From Marinomonas sp. IMCC 4694 (lineage in GTDB: Bacteria > Pseudomonadota > Gammaproteobacteria > Pseudomonadales > Marinomonadaceae), in assembly GCF_008122525.1 (NCBI RefSeq), contig NZ_VSRV01000001.1, positions 1,736,001 to 1,800,000 on the forward strand: a DNA stretch of 64,000 bases, given 5' to 3'. Positions 26,377 to 35,565 of the stretch are shown here, in pieces. Made by a program: the position numbers and the translations under genes. The notes beneath the pieces were generated by a model. The model worked only from the letters and a program-made list of their open reading frames with translations, made no database searches and had not been told where the DNA came from. Position 1 is the first letter of the stretch, and each line of letters opens with the position of its first letter.

Positions 26377-26440
26377 TTAACCACCTTCAACTCGCCAATC
26401 ATCTGAATGAATATTTTTATCTGAGGCATTTTTTACCATA

Positions 26441-26468
26441 AAAAAAGGCCGCAGATGCAGCCTTTTTT
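26441..26468. terminator. Terminator after the 118-residue protein gene
   Basis: AAAAAAGGC (26441-26449) pairs with GCCTTTTTT (26460-26468). It lies 31 bases after the stop of the minus-strand gene at 26500 and is A/T-flanked on both strands. Confidence 0.8.
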
Positions 26469-26499
26469 GTTTATTCATTGTTTGGTGACCGTAGATGCA

Positions 26500-26856
26500 C
26501 TACTTTTGTTCTGTAAAAGCAGACAGTAACTCGTCCAATGAAAGATCTTCACTGTCAGATTCTGTGTGTGCGTTTTCCAACGCTTCCGCTTCTTCCATCG
26601 CTTTTTTTTCAGCCGCCGGCTTCACAAAAACGAAACGACGGGGGCGAACTACCGACGCGCCCGCTTCTTTTTCAGGAAGCAACCCTAATCTTTCTAGTTT
26701 CTTGTGCGCTTGTTCTTTGCGTTCCTTGGATTTCTTGGTCACAAAGCGACGTGTTGATGAAGATTTTCGAGCTTTATTTTGCTCCTTCATCATCTCTTTT
26801 GAACCAGTTTTTCCAAGTTTGCCACGCATACTGCGCGATTTTTTAACACGAGCCAT
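26500..26856 (-). CDS. Unrecognised protein with basic N-half and acidic tail
   Basis: 118 residues, not recognised. Residues 1-60 are rich in Lys, Arg and Ser (KKSRSMRGKLG, STRRFVTKKSKERKEQ) and probably bind nucleic acid. Residues 85-118 are acidic (EEAEALENAHTESDSEDLSLDELLS). A good ribosome site (GAGAGGA) precedes the ATG, and a terminator follows. Charge split of this sort occurs in RNA- or ribosome-associated proteins and chaperone-like histone mimics, but no function is claimed. Confidence 0.6.
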   Translation of the reverse strand: MARVKKSRSMRGKLGKTGSKEMMKEQNKARKSSSTRRFVTKKSKERKEQAHKKLERLGLLPEKEAGASVVRPRRFVFVKPAAEKKAMEEAEALENAHTESDSEDLSLDELLSAFTEQK

Positions 26857-26917
26857 AATATCCTCTCTTTATCGCGCGCATTGTAGCAGTGAATTTAGGC
26901 TAGGTCATCCAGCAAAA

Positions 26918-27355
26918 TTAGCAATTTGATTTAAAAGAACCATGACCTTGGTTTCTTTGGTTACCTAAAGCACCAAGCCATTTCCCTACATCAGATGAAT
27001 TGCCAGAAGACAGTGCCATGTCTAAATTTTTAAGGACATGAATAGTGTCATCTATGATTTTTTGATACTGCGACGTGTTGTTTGCTAACTGACTGCCCTT
27101 CAAGCCTTGTTCTTTAAACAAATACGGCATTTCATTACGTGACTTCTCAAAATACTGAATAATCGATTCAACATGATTCGACGCCGTCTCATTGTCACCC
27201 TCTTTCACCGCTGACGACATAGCACGCATTTCAGTTTTAATATCTACCATATAGCCGTGGAGTGGCGTTTGACCACATTCATGATGCTCATGAGCAAGCA
27301 GGGCAGATGAACAAGAAAGTGAAATAATGGTAGCGGCGAGAAAACCTTTTTTCAT
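26918..27355 (-). CDS. Periplasmic cytochrome b562-like protein
   Basis: 145 residues. A signal peptide covers about residues 1-21 (MKKGFLAATIISLSCSSALLA). The mature part is mostly helical and fits a four-helix bundle. Methionines in the first helix (DIKTEMRAMSSAV) and a C-terminal GHGSF His are in the right places for haem ligands of the cytochrome b562 family, but identity is weak. It also has HEHHECG at the mature N-terminus and ends in Cys, features not usual in b562. A metal-binding role is possible. Confidence 0.5.
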   Translation of the reverse strand: MKKGFLAATIISLSCSSALLAHEHHECGQTPLHGYMVDIKTEMRAMSSAVKEGDNETASNHVESIIQYFEKSRNEMPYLFKEQGLKGSQLANNTSQYQKIIDDTIHVLKNLDMALSSGNSSDVGKWLGALGNQRNQGHGSFKSNC

Positions 27356-27615
27356 AGAAATACCTTTAACCTTAAAATACGTGTATCTTTAATGATTTAT
27401 GAACAATAAATTGGTTTACTTAAAATACCATTCTTAGAAGAAATTACACCTACTATTTGGGACGCAACCATTAAAAAAAGCGCCCAACACAACCTTTAAA
27501 ACAGACAGTATTTTTAAACATTTCGAATAGTGCATTCTTTAAGGATATGAACCTAAAAAACTTTGTTATTATAAAAATCATCTAAAAAAGACCATTTTGA
27601 AACAAGGAGTACCCT

Positions 27616-27915
27616 ATTACCTTTTTAAAAGTGATCTTTATCACTGCCATCGTTGCGATTACTTGTAACGGCTTACTGTTTGCCGAGTGCAGGGATTTTG
27701 ACGCAAAATTAGCAGCCGACAAGAAAGCGCAATCCTTGCTCTCTGGTAAAAAATTCAAACGAGCGTTGATAGTAAAAAAACACCTTCCCAGTGAACGTAA
27801 AGAGGTAGCTAGCTATGTCTTTGTTAAAAAAGACGATCTTTATTACACCGTGTACACTCTCGTCAATTCCGATTGCGTCGCCTATTTTATAAAACGAACA
27901 AACGGCAAACACTAG
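27616..27915 (+). CDS. Small secreted protein of unknown function, likely ATT start
   Basis: About 99 residues, not recognised. A signal peptide leads to a cut near LLFA|ECRDF, and two cysteines follow (ECRDF and SDCVAYF). No ATG exists in the right place. GTG 27631 is 21 bases from the only ribosome site (AAGGAG, 27604-27609). ATT at 27616 is six bases from it and adds a lysine-containing start, TFLK, before the hydrophobic stretch. ATT is therefore the better start; GTG 27631 is the fallback, giving 94 residues. Confidence 0.45.
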   Translation: MTFLKVIFITAIVAITCNGLLFAECRDFDAKLAADKKAQSLLSGKKFKRALIVKKHLPSERKEVASYVFVKKDDLYYTVYTLVNSDCVAYFIKRTNGKH

Positions 27916-27934
27916 CAAACCCTTTGTTCGTTTT
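27891..27934. terminator. Hairpin overlapping the stop codon of the secreted protein gene
   Basis: AAAACGAACAAA (27891-27902) and TTTGTTCGTTTT (27923-27934) are perfect reverse complements around a 20-base loop that contains the stop codon. With T4 after it, it probably ends transcription of the small gene. Confidence 0.6.
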
Positions 27935-27977
27935 GAGACACTCATTGAACTCGGTTTAATATGAACAGTAACTCAAC

Positions 27978-30413
27978 TTATTTTTTTGTATCTTCTGCAC
28001 CTTCGGTGACTTCTTCTGCGCTTTCCTCATCTTCCTCTTCTTCACCTAACTTAGAAATTTCTTCTAAACGCTCGATAACCCGAGCAGATAAAGTACCTTC
28101 TGCGTATTCGCCCTCTTCGTTTACTTGACCTGGCTCAAGTCCCGTAAGCAAGTGCAAGGCTTCATCAGCGGTCGAAATGGCATAAACATGAAATTGGCCA
28201 GCTTTAACGGCTTCGATGATGTCATCGTTCAACATTAAATTCACGGCATTGGATTTAGGAATGATAACGCCTTGCGTACCGGTTAAACCACGCGCATTGC
28301 AAACATTAAAAAAGCCTTCGATCTTTTCATTCACGCCACCAATCGCTTGTATTTCGCCATACTGGTTTAACGAACCAGTAATGGCCAAATCTTGGCGCAA
28401 AGGCACTTGGATCAGAGCGGATAACAAACAGCATAACTCGGCGGTCGAAGCACTGTCGCCATCAATGTAACCGTAACTCTGTTCCATGGCGATGGACGCT
28501 GAAATATCTAATGGAAACCGTTGAGCATACTTATTGCCCAAGTAACCAGATAAAATCAACACACCCTTAGAATGAATGTTTTGACCTAGATTAGACTCGC
28601 GCTCAATGTCAATAATGCCTTTACCACCGGGGTAAACCGTTGTTGAAATGCGCGCCGGCGCACCAAAACTGCTGTCGCCAATTTGCATAACCGTTAAGCC
28701 ATTGATCTTACCGACCGCATAGCCGTCGCTTTCTAATAAGACAGTACCTTCAATAATTTCTTCGATGATTTTTTCACTCACACGACCCGTGCGGTGCTTT
28801 TTCGCTTTTAATGCCCGCGCAATGTGATCCGCCGTGATGGTATCGTCTTTGGCCATTTGGCGAACAAAATCCGCTTCCCCCAACAATTCAAACACGTCGC
28901 CTATTTTTGCCGCCATCTCACGTTGGTGCTCGGCAAGCCGACTGCTGTATTCAATGAGTGCTGCGACGCCATCGCGAGTGACGTTTGCGTACTCCTCTTT
29001 ATCAACGCGATCCTTCATCAAACGAGCAAACGATAATTCAGAGTCTTTAGAACGTTTTAATGTGTCGTCAAAATCGACCAAAACACGAAACATCTCTTGA
29101 AAGTCCGGATCAGCGTCTTGCAGTAAATAATAAATATCGCGTGCTCCAATCAGCACCACTTTCACTTGCAACGGCAAATCTTGTGGCGATAGGGTCATGG
29201 TATTCATTAAACCCATATCGGCATAAGGATGCTCTATTTTGATGGTTTTGCTCTTAAGTGCGCGTTTGAGTGCTTCCCAAAGATAGTGGTCGGTCAGCAG
29301 TTTTTCAGCGTCGAGTATCAAATACCCCCCATTGGCGGCATGCAAGCTACCAGAGCGGATCAAACGATAATTGGTTACCAGCATACCCTGATCACTGCTG
29401 TGCTCGACCTGACCAAAAAGATTACGGTACGTCGGATGAGGTTCATAGATAACCGGCTGCCCGCTATTGGCTTCATGGGTTGTGGCAATATTTGGCAAAT
29501 AGAGTTCTTCATAAAACTGTCGACGACCTATTTCGTCACGATTTTCAGACGCTTTATCATCCGCCATTTGGTCAATAATGGTTTTATCAAGATCGTCTCT
29601 TAATGCCGTCAAATGGACGGTAATGTTTTCGTCCATTTGATACTTTTCAAACAAGCCTGACATCAGGGGATCAAGGGCTTCTTTAACGGTATCTAAGTTT
29701 AATTGGCGAATTTGCTCGTACGTTGCCCGTTTCCACTGTGGCAAACCTAACAATTCCTCGTTGAGCAACCCCTCCAACTTTGATACGCCTTCCTGGAACG
29801 CATCGCGCTCATCATCGGTTAACGCTGCGAACTCATTTTCCTCTAACGCTTTACCGTCTTTCATTGGTGCGAAACTCACCGAAGACGCATCACGAAACAT
29901 CGCGACGCCAATCTTCCCAGACACACGCTCAACTTTGTTGATCGCCGCTTCGTATTGATCGTTAAAAGCACGGTCAATCACCGATTTTTGCTGCTGGTAT
30001 GAAGGGTTTTCAAAAGCCGCTGGAAAGGTTGCCATTAAGCCATCGATCACTGTACGAATTTCTTTTTCGAATTCAGACGCTAACCCTGGGGCAAACTCAA
30101 GTGCTTTAGGACGGTGACTTTCCGTAAAATTATTGACGTAAGCCCACTCATTTGGTGCTGGACGTCGTTTCGCTTCGCTCTTTAAGTAACTTAATACGTA
30201 AGACGATCGCCCCGTGCCGGAATCCCCCATTGCAAAAATATTGTAACCTGGGCGTTGCATGGCGACGCCAAACTGTATGGCTTCAACAGCTCGCTCTTGC
30301 CCTAAAATACCACTCAATGGCTCAATGTCGCTTAGCGTAGCAAAGGCAAGATGGTCACTGGGAACTTTGGCCGCAAGGGCTTCATGAGGTAACGAGGTAA
30401 CCAGGTTTGACAT
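27978..30413 (-). CDS. Lon-family AAA+ protease, LonB/YcbZ-like
   Basis: 811 residues. The Walker A motif is in FAMGDSGTGRSSYV near residue 60 and AAA+ elements follow. The C-terminal protease domain has the catalytic Ser in GYIDGDSASTAELCCLLSAL and the Lys in AIGGVNEKIEGFF. This is the bacterial Lon-like group without the LON substrate domain. It has a long insert and ends in an acidic tail (LGEEEEDEESAEEV). Start set at ATG 30413, which shares one base with the tatD stop (TGATG), so the genes are coupled. It is last in the pabC-to-Lon run. Confidence 0.85.
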   Translation of the reverse strand: MSNLVTSLPHEALAAKVPSDHLAFATLSDIEPLSGILGQERAVEAIQFGVAMQRPGYNIFAMGDSGTGRSSYVLSYLKSEAKRRPAPNEWAYVNNFTESHRPKALEFAPGLASEFEKEIRTVIDGLMATFPAAFENPSYQQQKSVIDRAFNDQYEAAINKVERVSGKIGVAMFRDASSVSFAPMKDGKALEENEFAALTDDERDAFQEGVSKLEGLLNEELLGLPQWKRATYEQIRQLNLDTVKEALDPLMSGLFEKYQMDENITVHLTALRDDLDKTIIDQMADDKASENRDEIGRRQFYEELYLPNIATTHEANSGQPVIYEPHPTYRNLFGQVEHSSDQGMLVTNYRLIRSGSLHAANGGYLILDAEKLLTDHYLWEALKRALKSKTIKIEHPYADMGLMNTMTLSPQDLPLQVKVVLIGARDIYYLLQDADPDFQEMFRVLVDFDDTLKRSKDSELSFARLMKDRVDKEEYANVTRDGVAALIEYSSRLAEHQREMAAKIGDVFELLGEADFVRQMAKDDTITADHIARALKAKKHRTGRVSEKIIEEIIEGTVLLESDGYAVGKINGLTVMQIGDSSFGAPARISTTVYPGGKGIIDIERESNLGQNIHSKGVLILSGYLGNKYAQRFPLDISASIAMEQSYGYIDGDSASTAELCCLLSALIQVPLRQDLAITGSLNQYGEIQAIGGVNEKIEGFFNVCNARGLTGTQGVIIPKSNAVNLMLNDDIIEAVKAGQFHVYAISTADEALHLLTGLEPGQVNEEGEYAEGTLSARVIERLEEISKLGEEEEDEESAEEVTEGAEDTKK

Positions 30414-31234
30414 CAATGTGTTTCCTTTTGTGTAGCAAGCTGAAGTTGGTGTTGAGGGTTGGCTTGTGTAAATACTCGATGAAAGTTTTCAGCAGTGGCT
30501 TCTAATAAGGCTTCATAACGAATGCCTTTTAAGTCAGCGACATATTGCGCAACTTCTGATACATACTTGGGTTCGTTTTTCTTACCGCGATGCGGCACCG
30601 GCGCTAAATAAGGCGCATCGGTTTCAACAATTAAAGACGTTAACGGCAGCTTACGGACGGTTTCTTTTAAGTCAGCTGCGGTTTTAAACGTCACGATGCC
30701 CGAAATCGATATTAAATAATTTTCATCTAATGCCGCTTTCGCCATCGCATAATCTTCGGTGAAACAATGCAGAACTCCGGCTGTGTTGGGGTTCCCGTAG
30801 CGTTTTATCAGAGACATCGTATCGTCTTTTGCACTTCGAGTATGGACAATAACCGGTAAACCCAGTTGTCCAGCAGCCTGAAGGTGATGCATAAAACTGA
30901 TTTTTTGCGCATCATGGGCTTCTTCTGAAGCTTCGTAAAAGTAATCTAAACCGGTCTCCCCGATCGCTATTACATTAGGATCTGCAGCGTATTGTCGCAA
31001 TACGCTGTCATCGGTTATGAGCCCTGCACTTTGCAGCGGATGAACGCCACAGCTGGCATACACACCGGCTCTTTTTGTAAATTCTAAAATCGTGTCCATC
31101 TTGTTAAGGTCAACACTGATGCTCAACAACTGCCTTACACCTTGATGGTAAGCCGCATCTATAGCGGCGTTTAGGTCATTATTGTAGGGGGCTAAATCCA
31201 GCATATCAAGATGACAATGGGTATCGATTAACAT
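30413..31234 (-). CDS. ycfH: TatD-family metal-dependent hydrolase (YcfH-like)
   Basis: 273 residues. Metal ligands are seen as DTHCHLD at the N-terminus, GETGLDYFY, VIVHTR, LHCFTE and VETDAPYL. TatD proteins are DNases or hydrolases; the YcfH member is usually beside holB and tmk, as here. It follows holB by seven bases and its stop overlaps the start of the Lon-like gene. Confidence 0.88.
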   Translation of the reverse strand: MLIDTHCHLDMLDLAPYNNDLNAAIDAAYHQGVRQLLSISVDLNKMDTILEFTKRAGVYASCGVHPLQSAGLITDDSVLRQYAADPNVIAIGETGLDYFYEASEEAHDAQKISFMHHLQAAGQLGLPVIVHTRSAKDDTMSLIKRYGNPNTAGVLHCFTEDYAMAKAALDENYLISISGIVTFKTAADLKETVRKLPLTSLIVETDAPYLAPVPHRGKKNEPKYVSEVAQYVADLKGIRYEALLEATAENFHRVFTQANPQHQLQLATQKETH

Positions 31235-31241
31235 AGTTGGT

Positions 31242-32180
31242 TTACCACTGATTCAATTCGTGTGTAAGTTGCATAATGGGGTTTAAATTTGTTTTTTGAA
31301 GGTCTGACTTCAATTTTTGTAAAGATTGATAGCGTAATAACAGATTTTGGATGCCGAGCCGAGTCATTAAGGTCCCATAGATGGGCAATAACGCTTCATC
31401 GAGCTTTGCCCCTGTAGAATGACAAATACTCTGATGTAAAATGGCCTCTAAACCATGGCAATAATCATCAATATTTTTACTGTCTAATCCCTTTAAGAGC
31501 TCATTGAGTGAGATAGAACCGTGAAGCATGGCGTTTAGCTTCCCTGGCAACTCTGCGTACAGCGCGACCTTTTGTTGCTGCTGTATTGCTAACAGCCGGT
31601 AAGGTTGAGTCGTTAACCAAAACAATGAGCTAAGTGCTTGTCCATCCGCTTGTTGATCCAGCCACTGAGCAACCTCAACCATCGTTGGCATAGGCACATT
31701 GATTAACAAGCAACGACTACGAATGGTGGGTAACAAGCTAGTTGATTGAGAACTGGTCAGCACGAAATACGTACCGTCTGCAGGCTCTTCCAAGGCCTTT
31801 AGTACCGCATTGGCCGCATTTAGGTTCATGGCTTGAGCGTGTGGAATAAACACCACTTTGTTCTGCCCGACTTGAGGTTTCTGGCTGATTTGTCTGGTCA
31901 GCAATCGTACTTGATCAACTTTGATCGTTCCCGCTTCGCCGTCTAACACACGAAAATCGGGATGAGAGTCGGCTTTCATTAGCTTGCATGAATGACACTC
32001 GCCACAAGCGGCCCCTTGATCGCTTTCACACATCAAATCGCAGACAATTTCACTCGCTAGAGATTCTTGACCAACACCATCGGCCCCCTTTATTAGCAAA
32101 GCATGAGACAGGCCACGATTGGCCTTGAGCGCCTGAACTTGTTGCAAACAAGGCGCCAACCATTGCGGAAAGGATGACAT
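31242..32180 (-). CDS. holB: DNA polymerase III delta-prime subunit
   Basis: 312 residues. A AAA+ clamp-loader subunit that opens the beta clamp with gamma/tau and delta. The four-Cys zinc module is seen (CDLMCESDQGAACGECHSC). The P-loop position reads GADGVGQESL, lacking the Lys of an active ATPase, as expected for delta-prime. FIPHAQAMNLNAANAVLKALEEP is the conserved SRC-adjacent region, and TIRSRC is present. It directly abuts tmk with no gap. Confidence 0.9.
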   Translation of the reverse strand: MSSFPQWLAPCLQQVQALKANRGLSHALLIKGADGVGQESLASEIVCDLMCESDQGAACGECHSCKLMKADSHPDFRVLDGEAGTIKVDQVRLLTRQISQKPQVGQNKVVFIPHAQAMNLNAANAVLKALEEPADGTYFVLTSSQSTSLLPTIRSRCLLINVPMPTMVEVAQWLDQQADGQALSSLFWLTTQPYRLLAIQQQQKVALYAELPGKLNAMLHGSISLNELLKGLDSKNIDDYCHGLEAILHQSICHSTGAKLDEALLPIYGTLMTRLGIQNLLLRYQSLQKLKSDLQKTNLNPIMQLTHELNQW

Positions 32181-32819
32181 CTATTTTCCACCACACCAAG
32201 CTTGAAACAGGTGCTCAAGCTGATTTTCGATTTGGGATTTTACCGCCTCAATAGACACACTAGCGTCAATTATTGTTACACGATTTGGCTCAGAGTGAGC
32301 GCGCTCAAGAAAACCCTCTCTGACTTTTTGGTGAAAAACGAGGGACTCTTTATCCAATCTGTCTTGATACTGTCGCTGAACAATACGCTGTTGACCCACT
32401 TCGACAGGCACATCCAACAGCAAAGTCGCATCGGGGCGATGGTCCCCCACCACCCATTCAGACAACAGATCTAATTGCTGAGTATCTCCACCGCGTGCTT
32501 TGCCCTGATATACGTAACTGGAATCTAAAAAGCGATCACAGATAACCCAAGCACCGGCCTCTAACGCAGGTTGAATTTTTTCCGACAAATGCTGTGCCCT
32601 GGCGGCAAACATCAACAATAACTCGGCGGTGTCGTTGACTTTCTCATCACGTGGGTTGAGAACGAGCTGACGAATTTCTTCTGCCAGCGGAGTGCCTCCC
32701 GGTTCGCGTGTCATAATAAAGGGGACATTATGTGACTCAAGCCATGCCTGAATACAAAGGATAGCCGTACTTTTACCGCTGCCCTCACCGCCTTCAAGTG
32801 AAATAAACTTACCTTTCAT
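32181..32819 (-). CDS. tmk: Thymidylate kinase
   Basis: 212 residues. It phosphorylates dTMP to dTDP. The P-loop EGGEGSGKSTA is at residues 9-19, the DR(Y/F) motif is CDRFLDSSYVYQGKARGG, and TREPGGTPLAE is the conserved dTMP-site segment. It lies nine bases after mltG and abuts holB. Confidence 0.95.
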   Translation of the reverse strand: MKGKFISLEGGEGSGKSTAILCIQAWLESHNVPFIMTREPGGTPLAEEIRQLVLNPRDEKVNDTAELLLMFAARAQHLSEKIQPALEAGAWVICDRFLDSSYVYQGKARGGDTQQLDLLSEWVVGDHRPDATLLLDVPVEVGQQRIVQRQYQDRLDKESLVFHQKVREGFLERAHSEPNRVTIIDASVSIEAVKSQIENQLEHLFQAWCGGK

Positions 32820-32828
32820 AATGACTTC

Positions 32829-33863
32829 CTACTGTTTTACATTGTCAGGGGAGGAACGGTAATCTTCACGGCGTTTAAACTGATATTGACGAACCGCGTT
32901 ATTATGCTGCTTTAAAGTATCAGAAAAAGTATGACTGCCGTCCCCCTTTGCGACAAAGTACAACGCGGAGGTCTCACCTGGATTCAGCGCCGCTTCGATC
33001 GCTTCACGGCCGACATTGGCAATTGGAGTGGGTGGCAATCCATAAATCTTATAGGTGTTGTAAGCAGAATCACTGCGTAAGTTTTTGCGTGTCAAATTAC
33101 CATCAAACGATTCACCTAAGCCATAAATCACCGTAGGGTCCGTTTGCAATCGCATGTTCTTATTTAGACGACTGATAAACACTCTAGCAATCAAAGGTCG
33201 CTCTTCCGGCACGCCGGTTTCTTTTTCAATAATAGACGCCATAATCAGGGCATCATACGCAGATTGGTAAGGTAACTGGTCAGCTTTGCTATGCCACAGC
33301 GTGTCTAAGTTTTTAGTTAAGAGTTCATGGGCATGCTTTAAAATTTTCACGTCTGTATCGCCATCGTGGTAACGATAGGTATTAGCAAAAAAAGCGCCTT
33401 CTGGATGTTCGTAGTTAAGCCCCAGCTTTTGAACCACATCGTCATCTGAAAGCCCCGTCAGCGTCATGGCAATATTGCCCTTGGCGCGCATCGCAGTAAG
33501 ATAGTCTTGCGTTGTTTTACCTTCCAATAGAGTGACAGAATAAAAAATAGAGTCGCCCGAATCAAACAATGCCATGACATCCAATAGATTCATGTCTGGT
33601 TTAAGCGCGTACTGGCCAACTTTAGGAACCCACTCAGGGTGTAACTTTGCGCTGATGCGAGTCAAAACAGGGTGTGGGATGATGCCTCTTTCACTAAGAC
33701 TGGCACCTAAACTGTAAGATGTGTCTCCCGGGTGTACGACAAATACGGCTTCTTTCGTCAGGGGGATTGGCGATGTTATAACATGATAACAGTAGCCAGC
33801 TAAAAGCGCTGCCAGAGTAAAGACTAAGAATACAACGCTCAACAACCCTTTAAACAACGCCAT
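32829..33863 (-). CDS. mltG: Endolytic murein transglycosylase MltG
   Basis: 344 residues. One N-terminal membrane segment (about 8-28) anchors it in the inner membrane. A LysM-like region follows. The catalytic Glu lies in SIIEKETGVPEERPLIARVFISRLNK, with LQTDPTVIYGLG after it. MltG cuts new glycan strands and limits their length. The gene overlaps pabC by 14 bases, the conserved pabC-mltG-tmk order. Confidence 0.93.
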   Translation of the reverse strand: MALFKGLLSVVFLVFTLAALLAGYCYHVITSPIPLTKEAVFVVHPGDTSYSLGASLSERGIIPHPVLTRISAKLHPEWVPKVGQYALKPDMNLLDVMALFDSGDSIFYSVTLLEGKTTQDYLTAMRAKGNIAMTLTGLSDDDVVQKLGLNYEHPEGAFFANTYRYHDGDTDVKILKHAHELLTKNLDTLWHSKADQLPYQSAYDALIMASIIEKETGVPEERPLIARVFISRLNKNMRLQTDPTVIYGLGESFDGNLTRKNLRSDSAYNTYKIYGLPPTPIANVGREAIEAALNPGETSALYFVAKGDGSHTFSDTLKQHNNAVRQYQFKRREDYRSSPDNVKQ

Positions 33864-34677
33864 GATGCCCCTTAGTGTGCATGATTTTTTGTAATGTTAA
33901 AGTATTCACGCCAATAGGGTAAAACCGATCCGCCACTTTAATGACGGGCACAATGCCCATCAAACTATTGGTAATAAACACTTCATCCGCCGATTCGAGT
34001 GTGTCGATTGAATAATCCCCAACTTGGACCAAAAAGTTAAGTGATGCCGAAACAAGGGCTTTTCGATAAGTTCCCTGTACGCCGCACGAATGTAATGCGG
34101 GGGTATATAAGGTATTTCCTTTGAACCAAAACAAATTACTTTGGATACATTCAATCATGTTTTTTTCCGAGTCCAGCATGATAGCCTCAAAGTCTGATCC
34201 CGATAAAAAACGTTTTGCCAAGACATTTTCAAGCCGGTTTAAATGCTTTATGCCGGCAAGAAAGCGGTTCGTACTGACGGGAACAGGAGAAACAGACAGA
34301 CAAACGCCTTTATCACGCTGAATGCGATAGTCGGGAGCAGGGAGAAGACCGATAAAAACTGAATGCTTGCAATGTTGTGGAGGTAAATAGCCTCTACCGC
34401 CCTCTCCTCGAGTCACCATGATTTTAACCACGCTTTCTTGTTGCACCATGGGCAAAATACGTTCATCCAGAAACAAAGACAATTCGTGTTTTTGGTCGGC
34501 AGAAAAAGGCATTCCAAGAGAATAAAGGCCACGGTATAAACGTGAAAGATGATCGTCTAGTTGTAAAAAATACTGAGGAAAGCTAAGAACAGTTTCAAAT
34601 ACACCATCGCCGTAAGCTAAACCACGATCGGTAACTGAAACAGAATGATCTAGGTTGTAGTTGACAAACCAAGTCAT
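33850..34677 (-). CDS. pabC: 4-amino-4-deoxychorismate lyase
   Basis: 275 residues. It releases pyruvate from aminodeoxychorismate to give p-aminobenzoate for folate. It is a fold-type IV PLP enzyme: DRGLAYGDGVFET at the N-terminus, the PLP Lys in GIKHLNRLENVLA, and ECIQSNLFW in the cofactor pocket. It is first in the run pabC-mltG-tmk-holB-ycfH-Lon; overlaps and short gaps suggest one transcript. Confidence 0.9.
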   Translation of the reverse strand: MTWFVNYNLDHSVSVTDRGLAYGDGVFETVLSFPQYFLQLDDHLSRLYRGLYSLGMPFSADQKHELSLFLDERILPMVQQESVVKIMVTRGEGGRGYLPPQHCKHSVFIGLLPAPDYRIQRDKGVCLSVSPVPVSTNRFLAGIKHLNRLENVLAKRFLSGSDFEAIMLDSEKNMIECIQSNLFWFKGNTLYTPALHSCGVQGTYRKALVSASLNFLVQVGDYSIDTLESADEVFITNSLMGIVPVIKVADRFYPIGVNTLTLQKIMHTKGHHGVV

Positions 34678-34726
34678 GGCTAAAAACTCATTAAATAAGG
34701 TGAGCTATAATAGCGTAAAAAAAGAA

Positions 34727-34802
34727 TGGCGTCCCGTAGGGGGTTTGAACCCCTGTTACCGCCGTGAAAGGGCGGTGTCCTAGACCACTAGACGAACGGG
34801 AC
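34727..34802 (-). tRNA. tRNA-Glu (TTC), copy 1
   Basis: 76 bases including an encoded CCA end. The cloverleaf folds with a CCGCC/GGCGG anticodon stem and anticodon TTC. It is the last gene of the ten-tRNA array on the minus strand, and a T7 run follows it. Confidence 0.95.
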
Positions 34803-34817
34803 TGACATAAAAAGATA

Positions 34818-34892
34818 TGGAGCGGGAAACGAGGCTCGAACTCGCGACCCCAACCTTGGCAAGGTTGTGCTCTACCACTGAGCTATTCCCGC
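34818..34892 (-). tRNA. tRNA-Gly (GCC), copy 1
   Basis: 75 bases with encoded CCA. Anticodon stem CAACC/GGTTG, loop TTGCCAA, anticodon GCC. All four Gly copies in the array are identical. Confidence 0.95.
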
Positions 34893-34961
34893 ATTTTAGA
34901 TATTGCCCTATCTCCAAAGCAATATTGCATTTTACATTTAGTAATTACTAGGAAAACTAAA

Positions 34962-35037
34962 TGGCGTCCCGTAGGGGGTTTGAACCCCTGTTACCGCCGT
35001 GAAAGGGCGGTGTCCTAGACCACTAGACGAACGGGAC
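34962..35037 (-). tRNA. tRNA-Glu (TTC), copy 2
   Basis: Same sequence as copy 1, with encoded CCA. It is followed on the plus-strand side by another Glu gene rather than a Gly gene, breaking the alternation. Confidence 0.95.
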
Positions 35038-35115
35038 GGACGCTTCACATGCACTTTCGTACACTTAACACTTACTTTACCAACACGACACTTTACACAT
35101 TTCAATTCAAAAAAG

Positions 35116-35191
35116 TGGCGTCCCGTAGGGGGTTTGAACCCCTGTTACCGCCGTGAAAGGGCGGTGTCCTAGACCACTAGACGAACGGGAC
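35116..35191 (-). tRNA. tRNA-Glu (TTC), copy 3
   Basis: Same sequence as copy 1. It lies at the left edge of the ~303-bp repeat unit. Confidence 0.95.
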
Positions 35192-35263
35192 ACATTCAGC
35201 TTTGAAAAAACTGCAAACATGACAATTACTTTTTCTGCATAGTGTTATCGCTAACAACTATGC

Positions 35264-35338
35264 TGGAGCGGGAAACGAGGCTCGAACTCGCGACCCCAAC
35301 CTTGGCAAGGTTGTGCTCTACCACTGAGCTATTCCCGC
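35264..35338 (-). tRNA. tRNA-Gly (GCC), copy 2
   Basis: Identical to Gly copy 1. It belongs to the first ~303-bp repeat unit. Confidence 0.95.
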
Positions 35339-35418
35339 TTTTGCGCATACCCTACTCTATTCAGGCCGACGACTTAACATTATTTAATGTGGTAAACCAC
35401 AGCAACTAATGAAAATAG

Positions 35419-35494
35419 TGGCGTCCCGTAGGGGGTTTGAACCCCTGTTACCGCCGTGAAAGGGCGGTGTCCTAGACCACTAGACGAACGGGAC
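35419..35494 (-). tRNA. tRNA-Glu (TTC), copy 4
   Basis: Same sequence as copy 1. It starts 303 bases after copy 3 and opens the second repeat unit. Confidence 0.95.
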
Positions 35495-35565
35495 ACATTC
35501 AGCTTTGAAAAAACTGCAAACATGACAGTTACTTTTCTGCATAGTGTTATCGCTAACAACTATGC

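Noticed and set aside
26495..26929. Plus-strand 144-codon frame opposite the 118-residue gene
   Set aside because: Serine/arginine-rich shadow without ribosome site; the minus strand has start, ribosome site and terminator.
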